From positions 1,302,001 through 1,366,000 of the forward strand of contig NZ_CANNCF010000001.1 of NCBI RefSeq assembly GCF_947503045.1: DNA of 64,000 nucleotides, read 5' to 3'. The notes below the pieces were generated by a model. That model was not told the origin of the DNA and did not search any database. It saw only the letters and a program-made list of their open reading frames with translations. Within the stretch, counting starts at the first letter, position 1. Each line of letters opens with the position of its first letter. This DNA comes from an uncultured Tateyamaria sp. GTDB lineage: Bacteria; Pseudomonadota; Alphaproteobacteria; Rhodobacterales; Rhodobacteraceae. This document shows positions 1 to 8,971 of this stretch, one piece after another. The position numbers were made by a program, and so were the translations under genes.

Positions 1-1
1 C

Positions 2-1258
2 TGTTCACTGCAGCGCCGCCATCAGAAGGTGATCGAGGAAGCGCCAGCCCCCGGCATGACGCCCGAGATGCGGTCGGCCATGGGCGCGGCGGCGGTCAAG
101 GCGGCGGAGGCTATTGGCTACAAGGGTGCGGGGACGGTCGAGTTTATCGTCGATGGCTCTGGCCCGCTGCGTGCCGATGGTTTCTTTTTCATGGAAATGA
201 ACACGCGTCTGCAGGTCGAACACCCGGTGACCGAGGCGATCACCGGTGTTGATCTGGTGGAATGGCAGTTGCGCGTGGCCGCCGGTGAGCCGTTGCCTGC
301 ATCCCAGGATGACCTCAGCATCAACGGCCATGCGTTCGAGGCGCGCCTCTATGCCGAGGATGTGCCTGCGGGGTTTCTGCCGGCGACCGGCACGCTGACC
401 CATTTGCAGTTTCCCGACACTGCCCGCGCCGACAGCGGCGTACGGGCAGGGGATGCGATCAGCCCGTTTTATGACCCGATGATTGCCAAGGTGATCACCC
501 ATGGGCCGACCCGCGACGTGGCCCTGCGCCGCCTGTCGCAGGCGCTGGCGCAGACCCAGGTTGCGGGCACGGTGACGAACCTTGCCTTTCTGGGAGCACT
601 TGCGGGGCATGCGGGCTTTGGCCGGGGCGAGGTGGATACCGGGCTGATCGCGCGCGATCTGGACGGGCTGACAGCGATGCCAGACCCAAACCCGCGCCAC
701 GCGGTGGCAGCGGCCATGGCGGTGGCGGGCCTTGATGCCGCAAGCGGGACAACCGGGTTTTCCTTGTGGAGCCCGTTGCGCCGCGCGGTGCCGCTGGCGC
801 TTGGCGATACCGTGCTTGACGTTCATGTCGAGGTGCTGGGCCCGGATGCGCAGCGCTGGCATGTGGAAGGGACGACCCTGACCGCAGAACAGCGGCAGGG
901 GCGGTGGAATATCGATGGGCAGCCCAAACCGGATGTCGATGTCGCGGGTGGCATTGCCACGGTATTTGATCACTACGGCGTCGCTTACCGCGCCATCGAC
1001 CTTCTGGATGTGGCTGCAAGTGCCGCAGGTGACGGCAACCTGATCGAGGCGCCGATGCCCGGTCTGGTCAAGATGATGTTCGCAACTCCGGGCGCAAAGG
1101 TTGCAAAGGGCGACAGATTGGCCATTCTGGAAGCCATGAAGATGGAACACGCCCTGCTGGCCCAACGCGACGGGATTGTCGCCGAAGTGCTGGCCGACAC
1201 TGGTGAACAGGTCAGCGCGGGCGCGGCCCTTGTCCGGCTGGAAGATGCGGAGACATGA
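2..1258 (+). CDS. mccA: Methylcrotonyl-CoA carboxylase biotin-containing (alpha) subunit, 5'-truncated
   Basis: Alpha subunit of a biotin-dependent acyl-CoA carboxylase, most likely 3-methylcrotonyl-CoA carboxylase of leucine breakdown; it carboxylates its own biotin with ATP and bicarbonate. The frame is already open at base 2 and reads CSLQRRHQKVIEEAP, an internal biotin-carboxylase motif, so the gene begins before the window and the GTG at 29 is not its start. Further on are EMNTRLQVEHPVTE (biotin-carboxylase active-site region), the biotin-carboxylase C-terminal domain, a linker, and a terminal biotinyl domain with EAMKMEH, whose Lys carries biotin. The stop overlaps the next gene by 4 bp. 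The methylcrotonyl assignment, rather than propionyl- or acetyl-CoA carboxylase, rests on the HMG-CoA lyase and enoyl-CoA hydratase genes downstream. Confidence 0.93.
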   Translation, partial: CSLQRRHQKVIEEAPAPGMTPEMRSAMGAAAVKAAEAIGYKGAGTVEFIVDGSGPLRADGFFFMEMNTRLQVEHPVTEAITGVDLVEWQLRVAAGEPLPASQDDLSINGHAFEARLYAEDVPAGFLPATGTLTHLQFPDTARADSGVRAGDAISPFYDPMIAKVITHGPTRDVALRRLSQALAQTQVAGTVTNLAFLGALAGHAGFGRGEVDTGLIARDLDGLTAMPDPNPRHAVAAAMAVAGLDAASGTTGFSLWSPLRRAVPLALGDTVLDVHVEVLGPDAQRWHVEGTTLTAEQRQGRWNIDGQPKPDVDVAGGIATVFDHYGVAYRAIDLLDVAASAAGDGNLIEAPMPGLVKMMFATPGAKVAKGDRLAILEAMKMEHALLAQRDGIVAEVLADTGEQVSAGAALVRLEDAET

Positions 1259-1920
1259 TCACCCTGCACCATTGCCCGCAGACCCGCTCGATGCGCACGC
1301 TGTGGCTGCTGAACGAGTTGGACGTGCCCTTTCGCCTTGTGGTCCACCCGTTCGACAAATCGCTGCGCCGCCCTGAGTTTTTGTCGGTGAGCCCGGCAGG
1401 GCGTGTGCCCGCCCTTGAAATCGACGGCGAGCGGATGTTCGAGACGGGCGCGATCACCGAATACCTGTGCGAGCGCTACAGCCCCGACCGGCTTGGGCGC
1501 AGTGCCGCCAGCATGGACCGCATGGCATGGCTGGTCTGGGTGCATTTTGCTGAAACCATCAGCCAGCATGTCGCAGCCCTGACCCAGCAACATGTCGCCC
1601 TTTACGAGGATCACATGCGCAGCCCGATTGTCATGAAGATCGAGGCCGCGCGGGTCAAGAAATGCTATGACGCGATCGAGGCGCGCCTGTCCACGCCGCT
1701 GGAAAACCGCGACTATCTGCTGACATCCGGTTTCTCTGCCGCCGACATTTCGGTTGGGCAGGCGGTCTATATGGCGCGCCATTTCGCGACGCTGGAGGAT
1801 CACCCCGAAACTGCGCGCTGGTTCGAACGGATCAGCGAACGTGCTGCGTTTCAGGCCAGCCTGCCCGATGGCGATGGCGGTCTTTATGACAGGGATTTCT
1901 ATCCGGCTTGGGAGGGTTAA
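1255..1920 (+). CDS. Glutathione S-transferase family protein
   Basis: A 221-residue cytosolic GST-like protein. The N-terminal thioredoxin fold starts ITLHHCPQTRSMRTLWLLNE and contains the glutathione-contact pattern GRVPALEIDGERMFETGAITEY (split here as GRVPALEID then ERMFETGAITEY). The all-helical C-terminal domain follows from about residue 90 and includes FSAADISVGQAVY. ATGA overlaps the mccA stop, and the next gene begins at the base after this stop, so it is translated within the leucine-degradation operon. Its substrate is unknown; the placement suggests a role linked to reactive acyl-CoA intermediates, but that is inference. Confidence 0.85.
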   Translation: MITLHHCPQTRSMRTLWLLNELDVPFRLVVHPFDKSLRRPEFLSVSPAGRVPALEIDGERMFETGAITEYLCERYSPDRLGRSAASMDRMAWLVWVHFAETISQHVAALTQQHVALYEDHMRSPIVMKIEAARVKKCYDAIEARLSTPLENRDYLLTSGFSAADISVGQAVYMARHFATLEDHPETARWFERISERAAFQASLPDGDGGLYDRDFYPAWEG

Positions 1921-2772
1921 GTGCTAGGGTCAGTCGAAATTTACGAAGTGGGTCCGCGCGATGGCCTGCAGAACGAAACACGCGAGATTGCGGTGGCCGA
2001 CAAGGTTGCGCTGATTGATCACCTCAGCACCGCGGGCTTTCGCCGTATCGAGGCGGGCAGCTTTGTCAGTCCCAAATGGGTGCCGCAGATGGCGGGCAGC
2101 GCCGATGTGTTTGCCGGGATCAACCGCGCGGCGGACGTGCGCTATTCCGCTCTGACACCCAACATGAAGGGGTTCGATGCCGCTATCGAGGCGGGCGTGG
2201 ATGAAATCGCCGTCTTCGGCTCCGCCAGCGAAGGGTTTTCGAGGGCCAATATCAACGCCTCCATCGACGAATCCCTCGCGCGGTTCGCCCCGGTGATCGA
2301 GGCGGCGCGGATGATTGATCTGCCGGTGCGCGGTTACGTGTCTTGCGTGGTGGATTGCCCCCATGACGGCCCGATTGATCCCGGTGCGGTGGCGCGGGTG
2401 GCGGACCGACTGTTTGGCATGGGCTGTTACGAGATTTCGCTGGGGGACACGCTGGGCCACGGCACGCCGGATGCCATTGCGCGGATGCTGCTGGCGGTGC
2501 GCGATGTGGTACCCGTCGGCCGCTTGGCCGGGCACTATCACGACACCGGAGGGCGGGCGCTGGACAATATCGACGCCTCGCTCAGCCTTGGGGTGCGGGT
2601 GTTTGATGCCGCTGTCGGGGGCCTCGGCGGTTGCCCTTATGCGCCCGGTGCGGCGGGCAATGTGGCGACTGAAGCTGTGGCCGAGCATCTGGAGCGGCTG
2701 GGCTATGACACCGGCCTCGATCTTGACGTGGTCAAGGCCTGTGCGGCGCGCGCGCAGGCCATGCGCGCCTGA
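1921..2772 (+). CDS. mvaB: Hydroxymethylglutaryl-CoA lyase
   Basis: Cleaves HMG-CoA to acetyl-CoA and acetoacetate, the last step of leucine catabolism. The 283-residue protein has the DRE-TIM metallolyase fold: the N-terminal VGPRDGLQNE motif, SFVSPKWVPQMA, the C-proximal metal-ligand segment GHYHDTGGRALDN, and GGLGGCPYAPGAAGNVATE, which carries the catalytic Cys and the glycine loop of this family. The start is a GTG lying directly against the previous TAA, leaving no room for a separate leader, which suggests translational coupling. Length is normal for bacterial HMG-CoA lyases (about 285 to 300 residues). Confidence 0.93.
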   Translation: MLGSVEIYEVGPRDGLQNETREIAVADKVALIDHLSTAGFRRIEAGSFVSPKWVPQMAGSADVFAGINRAADVRYSALTPNMKGFDAAIEAGVDEIAVFGSASEGFSRANINASIDESLARFAPVIEAARMIDLPVRGYVSCVVDCPHDGPIDPGAVARVADRLFGMGCYEISLGDTLGHGTPDAIARMLLAVRDVVPVGRLAGHYHDTGGRALDNIDASLSLGVRVFDAAVGGLGGCPYAPGAAGNVATEAVAEHLERLGYDTGLDLDVVKACAARAQAMRA

Positions 2773-2783
2773 GGGGGGCACCC

Positions 2784-3572
2784 ATGAGCTTTGAGACCTT
2801 ATCCATTGCAACGGACGGGCGCGGCGTTGCGACACTGACCCTGAACCGGCCAGACAAACACAACGCGTTGAGCGCGCAGATGCTGGCCGAGCTGACCCAG
2901 GCCGCTGTGAACCTCGGCGCGGACAGTGCCGTGCGGGTCGTGGTGCTGACCGGCGCGGGCAAGAGTTTCTGCGCGGGTGGCGATCTGGGCTGGATGCGCG
3001 AACAGATGCAGGCGGATGCCGACACCCGCGCCCGCGAGGCCGGAAAGCTGGCCCATATGCTGCAGGCGCTCAACACCATGCCCAAGCCGCTGATCGGGGC
3101 GCTGCAGGGCAATGCCTTTGGCGGCGGGGTCGGCATGGCGTCGGTCTGTGATGTGGCCATCGGCGTGGACAGCCTGCGCATGGGGCTGACGGAGACGCGG
3201 CTGGGCCTGATCCCGGCGACCATCGGGCCTTATGTGCTGGCGCGGATGGGCGAGGGGCGGGCGCGGCGCGTCTTCATGTCCGCGCGCTTGTTTGATGCGC
3301 AAGAGGCGGTGACGCTGGGCCTGCTGGCGCGCGCCGTGCCGCATGCGGATCTGGACGCAGCCATCGAGGCTGAGGTTGTGCCTTACTTGTCCTGCGCGCC
3401 CGGTGCGGTGGCGGAGGCCAAGGCGCTGGCCCGCACCCTTGGCCCGCGCATCGATGCCGAGACAATCGACATGACGATCAACGCCCTCAAGACGCGCTGG
3501 GAAAGCGATGAGGCGGTGGAAGGCATCGGCGCCTTCTTTGACAAGCGCGCCACAGCGTGGGCCAGCGACTAG
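2784..3572 (+). CDS. Enoyl-CoA hydratase/isomerase, probable methylglutaconyl-CoA hydratase
   Basis: Crotonase-fold protein of 262 residues. The signature includes LNRPDKHNALS at the N-terminus, the oxyanion-hole segment AGKSFCAGGDLGWMRE, and LIGALQGNAFGGGVGMASVCD followed by TRLGLIPATIGPY, which has the catalytic-glutamate arrangement of hydratases. In the leucine pathway this enzyme hydrates 3-methylglutaconyl-CoA to HMG-CoA, between the carboxylase and the lyase encoded upstream. It is the last gene of this operon: a 195-bp AT-richer gap follows. The pathway role is inferred from position; the crotonase fold itself is clear. Confidence 0.88.
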   Translation: MSFETLSIATDGRGVATLTLNRPDKHNALSAQMLAELTQAAVNLGADSAVRVVVLTGAGKSFCAGGDLGWMREQMQADADTRAREAGKLAHMLQALNTMPKPLIGALQGNAFGGGVGMASVCDVAIGVDSLRMGLTETRLGLIPATIGPYVLARMGEGRARRVFMSARLFDAQEAVTLGLLARAVPHADLDAAIEAEVVPYLSCAPGAVAEAKALARTLGPRIDAETIDMTINALKTRWESDEAVEGIGAFFDKRATAWASD

Positions 3573-3767
3573 GCATCCGGGATACAGGCGCGCTTTCATT
3601 GTTGCTGCGCGGTGTCAACTATCGGTTGTATTATTGTCGGATTTTAGCGCAATCCCGCCGACTCCGGAAATTTGTTTTGTGAAACTAGAGTTTTAAGCTA
3701 ATTCTGAAACCCACGGGAGAATTCACAATCCTGTGACCTTCCTATCCGCGAGCTGTAAAGAAGACCG

Positions 3768-4547
3768 ATGTCCCACTATTCTAATGATTTCAGCAACTTG
3801 GCCGAGTTCGACGCGCTTGCGCAGTCGATTTCCGCAAAGCTGAGATGCGACATGAGCCTGATCAGCATCGTGAGCGCCGAGGCCCTGATCGCACTGGGTT
3901 ATTCTAATGATACACGTGGTCTCGACAATCGGTCATTCAATCTGCGCGATACTATCTGTGGGCGTACCGTCGCGGCGGGCAAGCCCTTGCGGATCAACAA
4001 CGCCAAAAGCGATCCCAACATCAATTCCCTGCCAGCGGTGCAGAATCTGAACATCGGCGCCTATCTGGGTGTGCCTTTGGTGGTCGAAGGGCGCGGCATC
4101 GTCGGTGCGGTCTGTGCGATCACCACCTCGGCCCGCATCTGGCAGGACGGCGAGGTCGACTATCTTCTGGCCGTGGGCGATCTGGTCGAAAGCAAGATCG
4201 AACGGCACCTGCTGCGCTATGAGCAAAAGGCGCTGAGTGCGGCACTGGCCGAAAACGATGCCATCCTGACCATGCTGTCGCAGATGGAGGGAAAGGCGAT
4301 GACGGTGCACAACGCCGCGGGCGAGCTTGTTTTTGCCAACAACGCGATGCGCAACGATCTCAAGCTGAACACGCAGGAAATGCTGAGCCTGCCGCAGGTT
4401 GCACGTCACCTTCTGCCTGAAATCACCCATCCCGGTGGGGTGGACGTGTCGCTGCCGGTGCCGATGCAGACGGCGCTGAACGTTCAGGTCTCGGCCTGCG
4501 AAAACGGGCTGACCCTTGCGGAATGGTCGCGCAAGCCGGCCGAGTAG
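3768..4547 (+). CDS. GAF domain protein with a PAS-like tail, no output domain
   Basis: A 259-residue, probably soluble sensory protein. Residues about 10 to 145 form a GAF domain of the type found in phytochrome-like sensors (FNLRDTICGRTVAAGKPLRI, AYLGVPLVVEGRGIVGAVCA). A short helical linker containing RYEQKALSAALAEND follows, then a PAS-like stretch (TVHNAAGELVFANNAMRNDL). No histidine kinase, GGDEF, EAL or DNA-binding domain follows, so output must come through a partner or the ligand-bound state itself. It stands alone between the leucine operon and the nuo promoter, on the same strand. Ligand and target are unknown. Confidence 0.75.
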   Translation: MSHYSNDFSNLAEFDALAQSISAKLRCDMSLISIVSAEALIALGYSNDTRGLDNRSFNLRDTICGRTVAAGKPLRINNAKSDPNINSLPAVQNLNIGAYLGVPLVVEGRGIVGAVCAITTSARIWQDGEVDYLLAVGDLVESKIERHLLRYEQKALSAALAENDAILTMLSQMEGKAMTVHNAAGELVFANNAMRNDLKLNTQEMLSLPQVARHLLPEITHPGGVDVSLPVPMQTALNVQVSACENGLTLAEWSRKPAE

Positions 4548-4604
4548 GGCGGGCGCCACATCCGAGCATTGCAATATTTTGGCCCCGATCCCCATGCGGG
4601 TCGA

Positions 4605-4633
4605 TTGACGCTGCGCGGCGGCATGCGTACACA
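4605..4633 (+). promoter_or_regulatory. Candidate sigma-70 promoter of nuoA
   Basis: TTGACG (4605-4610) and TACACA (4628-4633) are separated by exactly 17 bp, a good housekeeping promoter match for alphaproteobacteria. Transcription from about 4640 would leave a leader of roughly 58 nt before the nuoA ATG at 4699. Position and spacing are seen in the sequence; activity is inferred. Confidence 0.6.
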
Positions 4634-4698
4634 GAGACCAACGTCACGCCTGCACCTTGAGACAGGGCAGGCGCACAGGCAGATCGAAGGAGCCGACA

Positions 4699-5064
4699 AT
4701 GGAAGGCATGTTGCGGGAGTACCTCCCCATTCTGGTGTTTCTGGCCGTCGCCATCGGCCTTGGCCTTGTTCTGATGCTGTCGGCCGTGGTCATCGCGGTG
4801 CGCAATCCCGACCCCGAAAAGGTCAGCGCCTATGAATGCGGGTTCAACGCCTTTGACGACGCGCGGATGAAATTCGACGTCCGGTTCTACCTCGTGTCGA
4901 TCCTGTTCATCATTTTCGATCTCGAAATCGCGTTCCTGTTTCCCTGGGCGGTTGCCTTCAAGGATGTGAGCATGATCGGCTTCTGGTCGATGATGGTCTT
5001 CCTTGGCGTGCTGACGATCGGCTTTGCCTATGAATGGAAAAAAGGCGCGCTCGAATGGCAATGA
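4699..5064 (+). CDS. nuoA: NADH-quinone oxidoreductase subunit A
   Basis: Membrane subunit of complex I at the quinone-site junction. The 121 residues hold three transmembrane helices and the conserved loop [14 protein letters not shown] between helices 1 and 2, containing the Cys known to change accessibility between active and deactive complex I. ATG 4699 is chosen because CGAAGGAG lies about 7 bp upstream; an in-frame start at 4657 would add an unconserved basic extension. Unusually, a strong terminator and a 660-bp gap separate this gene from nuoB, which is normally contiguous. Confidence 0.95.
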   Translation: MEGMLREYLPILVFLAVAIGLGLVLMLSAVVIAVRNPDPEKVSAYECGFNAFDDARMKFDVRFYLVSILFIIFDLEIAFLFPWAVAFKDVSMIGFWSMMVFLGVLTIGFAYEWKKGALEWQ

Positions 5065-5097
5065 GCGCGCCCTAAGGTACTTAAATCTTCTGATTTG

Positions 5098-5123
5098 GGC
5101 CGTCCCGACCGGGGCGGCCTTTT
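5098..5123 (+). terminator. Rho-independent terminator after nuoA
   Basis: A 9-bp GC-rich stem (5098-5106 pairs with 5111-5119, one T-G wobble) with a GACC loop is followed by TTTT. It lies 34 bp behind the nuoA stop. It would end or attenuate transcription between nuoA and the rest of the nuo operon. Confidence 0.75.
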
Positions 5124-5467
5124 GAATTCAATTGGCACCTATTGTTGCTTCAATCGGGGCGCACTGTGTCAAAAGGCTGGCGTTTGCGTCACCTCGGGGT
5201 GGCGGCGTATGCACGGTATTGAGCATGTTGCGTGTGACCTCCCCAGTCCGTTCAACCAAATCTTCCCCACTTCAAGGTAACGCAGGGGCAGGGGGCCAAT
5301 CAGCAAAAATCTTCCGATTTTTCGTTTCGAAAATTACCTGTGGTTGAATCAGACGGAAATTTCCCTTTACTTCACGTCAACTTTTTTCGAACCGGCGAAG
5401 GGCCGAGACTGCGCATTGGTTCGTATTTGGCAACAATGATAACGGTTCGGCTCAATTGTGCGTCTTT
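5124..5467 (+). other. Non-coding gap between the nuoA terminator and the candidate structured RNA
   Basis: No open frame here looks like a gene: the available frames give short, low-complexity proteins. The stretch is less GC-rich than the flanks. It contains one perfect 7-bp hairpin with a TTCC loop (5305-5311 with 5316-5322) and a TTGAAT at 5344 with a TTACTT-like box 17 bp on, a weak promoter candidate. It probably carries the promoter or promoters for the downstream RNA element and nuoB. Confidence 0.4.
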
Positions 5468-5652
5468 GTGCCCTGCGCGATTCGCTCGTTTCCTCCGGTT
5501 TTGTCTTCCCTGACGCCGCCTAGGTGGGGCGGCAAATGCCGCCCGCGACACGTCCCGTCTGGCGCGGTGCATTCCCACACCGGCGCAGGGGCCAGAACCC
5601 ATGCGACAAGCCGCCCGGATCGGCGCATGGCGCGTTGACCCCCTCAGGGCGC
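5468..5652 (+). ncRNA. Candidate structured RNA of about 185 nt between nuoA and nuoB (possibly 6S-like)
   Basis: The ends pair in an 8-bp closing stem (GTGCCCTG 5468-5475 with CAGGGCGC 5645-5652). Inside are three hairpins: 5527-5533 with 5538-5544 (7 bp, AAAT loop); 5562-5569 with 5578-5586 (8 bp, one bulge); and 5599-5604 with 5625-5630, continued by 5610-5613 with 5621-5624. No plausible protein is encoded. Length and a closed terminal stem resemble 6S RNA, and short segments (TTCG after the closing stem, TCCCTGA, TGCGACAA) recall 6S consensus. The three-hairpin fold is less rod-like than 6S, however. It could instead be a structured nuoB leader. The pairings are seen; the identity is inference. 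Confidence 0.45.
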
Positions 5653-5724
5653 TAGGATACATGGGAAAAGAATACTCAAAGGTGGCGATTTGCCGCCTGC
5701 CTGACTGCAGGAGCCAGAGAACAG

Positions 5725-6258
5725 ATGTCGATTGCCACATCTCCGAACGCCGCAGGCATGGACCGCGACGTGGCCGCCCAGAACCTGAACACGGCCTTGC
5801 AGGACAAGGGGTTTTTGCTGACCTCGACCGATGACCTGATCAACTGGGCGCGGACCGGGTCCTTGCACTGGATGACCTTTGGTCTGGCCTGTTGCGCGGT
5901 TGAAATGATGCACACCTCGATGCCGCGCTATGATCTGGAACGGTTCGGCACCGCCCCGCGTGCCTCCCCGCGCCAGTCCGACCTGATGATTGTGGCAGGC
6001 ACTTTGACCAACAAGATGGCGCCCGCCCTGCGCAAGGTCTATGACCAGATGCCCGAGCCGCGCTACGTGATCTCGATGGGGTCATGCGCCAATGGGGGTG
6101 GGTACTATCACTACAGCTATTCCGTGGTGCGCGGCTGTGACCGCATCGTGCCTGTGGATGTCTACGTGCCCGGCTGCCCACCCACGGCCGAGGCGCTGCT
6201 TTATGGCATCCTGCAACTGCAGCGCAAAATGCGCCGCACCGGGACGATTGTCCGCTAA
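5725..6258 (+). CDS. nuoB: NADH-quinone oxidoreductase subunit B
   Basis: Peripheral-arm subunit that holds iron-sulfur cluster N2, the last electron carrier before quinone. The 177-residue protein has the tandem cysteines in [11 protein letters not shown] (Cys56, Cys57), Cys121 in [10 protein letters not shown] and Cys151 in [12 protein letters not shown], all four N2 ligands. A GCAGGAG motif lies about 14 bp before the ATG. It opens the main run of nuo genes after the nuoA gap, and nuoC follows after 52 bp. Confidence 0.97.
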   Translation: MSIATSPNAAGMDRDVAAQNLNTALQDKGFLLTSTDDLINWARTGSLHWMTFGLACCAVEMMHTSMPRYDLERFGTAPRASPRQSDLMIVAGTLTNKMAPALRKVYDQMPEPRYVISMGSCANGGGYYHYSYSVVRGCDRIVPVDVYVPGCPPTAEALLYGILQLQRKMRRTGTIVR

Positions 6259-6310
6259 GCCCTGATTACGCGCGCTGTCGCGCACAGACATTCTCCGACG
6301 AGGAGCAAAT

Positions 6311-6919
6311 ATGACCGAAGCCCTGAACGAACTCGGCGCCTATATCGAAGCCAAACGGCCCGATTGCGTGCTGCAATGGGACGTCACCCATGACGAGTTG
6401 AACGTGGACGTGGCCCCGGCCAACATCGCGGGCCTTGTCGAGTTCCTGCAAGGCGACTCGACCTGCAAATTCTCGTCCCTCGTGGACATTACGGCGGTTG
6501 ACTATCCGGGCCGGGCCAAGCGGTTCGACGTGGTCTATCACTTCCTGTCGATGTACCAGAACCACCGCATCCGCCTGCGCGTGTCGATCCGCGAGGATCA
6601 GATGGTGCCCTCGATCACGGATGTGCATCCTTCGGCCAACTGGTTCGAGCGCGAGGTGTTCGACATGTTCGGCATCCTGTTTTCCGGCCACCCGGACCTG
6701 CGCCGGATCCTCACCGACTACGGCTTTCGCGGCTATCCGCTGCGCAAGGATTTCCCAACCACGGGGTATACCGAGGTCCGCTATGACGAGGTGGAAAAAC
6801 GGGTGGTTTACGAGCCTGTGTCCCTCGTTCAGGAATACCGTCAGTTTGATTTCATGAGCCCATGGGAGGGTGCCGAATACATCCTGCCCGGCGACGAGAA
6901 GAAACCTGAAGAGGCGTGA
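6311..6919 (+). CDS. nuoC: NADH-quinone oxidoreductase subunit C
   Basis: Peripheral-arm subunit of complex I without cofactors, packed against NuoD. The 202 residues include the family signature around [15 protein letters not shown] and the C-terminal [19 protein letters not shown]. It is a separate gene, not a NuoCD fusion as in enterobacteria. GAGGAG lies 7 bp before the ATG. Two small accessory genes separate it from nuoD. Confidence 0.96.
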   Translation: MTEALNELGAYIEAKRPDCVLQWDVTHDELNVDVAPANIAGLVEFLQGDSTCKFSSLVDITAVDYPGRAKRFDVVYHFLSMYQNHRIRLRVSIREDQMVPSITDVHPSANWFEREVFDMFGILFSGHPDLRRILTDYGFRGYPLRKDFPTTGYTEVRYDEVEKRVVYEPVSLVQEYRQFDFMSPWEGAEYILPGDEKKPEEA

Positions 6920-6920
6920 C

Positions 6921-7094
6921 GTGGATATGCTGATCTGGATCATTATCGCGGCGCTGACCATCATCCCGATGTTCAAGCTGCTGCCGCATTTCGGCATCAA
7001 CGCCTACTGGGCCTTTGTCTGCGTGATCCCGATCGGGACGATCGCGCTGCTGTGGTTCATGGCGCTGAAGCTGCAAGAGCTGGAGAAGCGGTGA
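6921..7094 (+). CDS. Small two-helix membrane protein between nuoC and the NTF2-like gene
   Basis: About 57 residues with two hydrophobic segments (MLIWIIIAALTIIPMF and WAFVCVIPIGTIALLWF) and a short charged C-terminus (KLQELEKR). A GTG at 6921 is preferred because GAAGAGG is 6 bp upstream; ATG 6927 is the alternative. The start lies 1 bp behind nuoC and the stop overlaps the next ATG by 1 bp, so it is co-translated within nuo. I do not recognise a named family. It could be an accessory membrane subunit of this lineage's complex I. Confidence 0.65.
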   Translation: MDMLIWIIIAALTIIPMFKLLPHFGINAYWAFVCVIPIGTIALLWFMALKLQELEKR

Positions 7095-7483
7095 TGGATG
7101 CACAAACCCCATCTCGTGACGCCATTCAGGTGCTGGCGGAGACGTATTGCGATGCCGTGCATTTCGCCAAGGCGGATGTGTTCGCCGATATGTGCCATGA
7201 CAAGTTCACCATGACAGAGGTAAGCGCTGACGGATTGGCCCAATTCTGGGACAAGGCAGCCTATCTCGAGCGCGTGTCGGGTCGCAGTGCCTTTGAGGGC
7301 GCGCCGGTTTATGAGATTTTCAGCATCGATGTGGCGGGTGACGAAATTGCGCGTGTGCATCTGCGGGTCGACGTGCCCCCGAAACGCTACGAGGACCACC
7401 TTGGGTTCATCCGTGTCGATGGGGCGTGGAAACTGATGACAAAAGTATTCCGGACCATGGGTGGTTCGGCCATGGAAGGGTGA
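7094..7483 (+). CDS. NTF2-like (putative lumazine-binding type) protein
   Basis: A 129-residue soluble protein with the cone-shaped NTF2/SnoaL fold pattern: an N-terminal helix pair ([26 protein letters not shown]), a mid segment (AYLERVSGR), and paired beta strands ending [18 protein letters not shown]. It resembles the putative lumazine-binding family of NTF2-like proteins. ATG 7094 overlaps the previous TGA by one base, fixing the start. Function in the nuo operon is unknown; the fold usually binds a small hydrophobic ligand or dimerises. Confidence 0.7.
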   Translation: MDAQTPSRDAIQVLAETYCDAVHFAKADVFADMCHDKFTMTEVSADGLAQFWDKAAYLERVSGRSAFEGAPVYEIFSIDVAGDEIARVHLRVDVPPKRYEDHLGFIRVDGAWKLMTKVFRTMGGSAMEG

Positions 7484-7490
7484 GCGTAAC

Positions 7491-8705
7491 ATGATGGACG
7501 GCTCCAAATTCGAAGACGCCCTGACGGGCGAGCAGAAGATCCGCAATTTCAACATCAACTTCGGCCCGCAACACCCTGCCGCACATGGGGTTTTGCGTCT
7601 GGTGTTGGAGCTGGACGGCGAGATCGTGGAACGCTGCGATCCGCATATCGGCCTGCTGCACCGTGGCACCGAAAAGCTGATGGAAAGCCGGACTTATCTG
7701 CAGAACCTGCCCTATTTCGACCGGCTGGATTACGTGGCGCCGATGAACCAGGAACATGCCTGGTGTCTGGCCATCGAAAAGCTGACGGGCGTCGAGGTGC
7801 CCCGCCGTGCCTCGCTGATCCGCGTGCTCTATTGCGAGATCGGGCGGGTGCTGAACCACCTGCTCAACGTCACCACGCAGGCGTTGGATGTGGGTGCGCT
7901 GACGCCGCCGCTCTGGGGTTTTGAAGAGCGTGAAAAGCTGATGGTGTTTTATGAGCGGGCCTGTGGCGCGCGTCTTCACGCAGCCTATTTCCGTCCCGGC
8001 GGTGTGCATCAGGACCTGCCGGATGACCTGATCGACGATATCGAACAATGGGCCCACGAATTCCCCGAATTGCTGGATGATATCGACGGGCTGCTGACCG
8101 AAAACCGCATCTTCAAACAGCGCAACGCTGATATTGGCGTCGTGACCGAGGATGACATCCTGAAATACGGGTTCTCTGGCGTGATGGTGCGCGGCTCTGG
8201 CCTTGCATGGGACCTGCGCCGCAGCCAACCCTATGAATGTTATGACGAATTCGACTTCCAGATCCCTGTGGGCAAGAACGGCGATTGCTTTGATCGCTAT
8301 CTGGTCCGTATGGAAGAAATGCGCCAGTCGGTGTCGATCATCAAACAGGCCGTCGCCAAGCTGCGCGAAGCGACCGGCGACGTGCTGGCGCGGGGCAAGA
8401 TCACACCGCCTTCGCGCACTGACATGAAAACGTCGATGGAGTCGCTGATCCACCACTTCAAGCTTTATACCGAAGGGTTCCACGTGCCCGAAGGCGAGGT
8501 CTATTGCGCGGTCGAGGCGCCAAAGGGCGAGTTCGGCGTATATCTGGTGGCGGACGGGTCGAACAAACCCTACCGCGCCAAGCTGCGCGCGCCGGGTTTC
8601 CTGCATTTGCAGGCGATGGATTACATCTCGAAAGGGCACCAACTGGCCGACGTGGCCGCGATCATCGGCACGATGGACGTGGTGTTCGGGGAGATTGATC
8701 GGTGA
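7491..8705 (+). CDS. nuoD: NADH-quinone oxidoreductase subunit D
   Basis: The 49-kDa-type subunit that forms the quinone pocket with NuoB. The 404 residues contain [17 protein letters not shown], with the His that contacts the quinone head group, then [14 protein letters not shown] and ending [12 protein letters not shown], the standard C-terminus. Two adjacent ATGs (7491, 7494) are possible; the first is listed. An upstream in-frame extension to 7461 overlaps the previous gene and lacks conservation. Its stop overlaps the next start as GTGA. Confidence 0.97.
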   Translation: MMDGSKFEDALTGEQKIRNFNINFGPQHPAAHGVLRLVLELDGEIVERCDPHIGLLHRGTEKLMESRTYLQNLPYFDRLDYVAPMNQEHAWCLAIEKLTGVEVPRRASLIRVLYCEIGRVLNHLLNVTTQALDVGALTPPLWGFEEREKLMVFYERACGARLHAAYFRPGGVHQDLPDDLIDDIEQWAHEFPELLDDIDGLLTENRIFKQRNADIGVVTEDDILKYGFSGVMVRGSGLAWDLRRSQPYECYDEFDFQIPVGKNGDCFDRYLVRMEEMRQSVSIIKQAVAKLREATGDVLARGKITPPSRTDMKTSMESLIHHFKLYTEGFHVPEGEVYCAVEAPKGEFGVYLVADGSNKPYRAKLRAPGFLHLQAMDYISKGHQLADVAAIIGTMDVVFGEIDR

Positions 8706-8971
8706 TCTTGGGTATTTCCCTGGGATTTTTGGTGGTTTTTCTTGCCAGTTTCTGGTTGGCCGCCGAAGTGGGCATGTTGCGCCACTCTCCACTGCAAGGC
8801 ACCCTTGCCGGGTTAGTGGGCTTTGTCATCTTGTCGCTCGTCTACCTTACCGCCCTGACCTTGTGGGCCCGGGCGCTGCTTATTGCCTTTCTGCAAACCG
8901 AGTTGCCACTGATCCTCGAGCGCCTGCGCCTCGCTATTGATCAGCTGCTAGTCTTGAGGGAAACACTCTGA
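8702..8971 (+). CDS. Small membrane protein between nuoD and nuoE
   Basis: An 89-residue protein with an N-terminal hydrophobic helix ([19 protein letters not shown]) and a second long one around residues 35 to 65, then an amphipathic tail ([15 protein letters not shown]). It starts with GTG inside the nuoD stop (GTGA) and its TGA shares a base with the nuoE ATG, so translation is coupled on both sides. No family recognised. GC and codon use look slightly relaxed relative to the nuo subunits. Confidence 0.6.
   Translation: MILGISLGFLVVFLASFWLAAEVGMLRHSPLQGTLAGLVGFVILSLVYLTALTLWARALLIAFLQTELPLILERLRLAIDQLLVLRETL

Noticed and set aside
29-1258. GTG at 29 as the start of mccA
   Set aside because: The frame is open and conserved back to base 2, so the real start is outside the window.
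5344-5372. TTGAAT/TTACTT as a promoter for the structured RNA
   Set aside because: The -10 is poor and lies about 100 bp before the RNA's closing stem; mentioned only as a weak possibility.
5372-5740. Open frames within the nuoA-nuoB gap
   Set aside because: Arg-rich, no ribosome-binding site, no family motif, and the region instead shows paired RNA stems.
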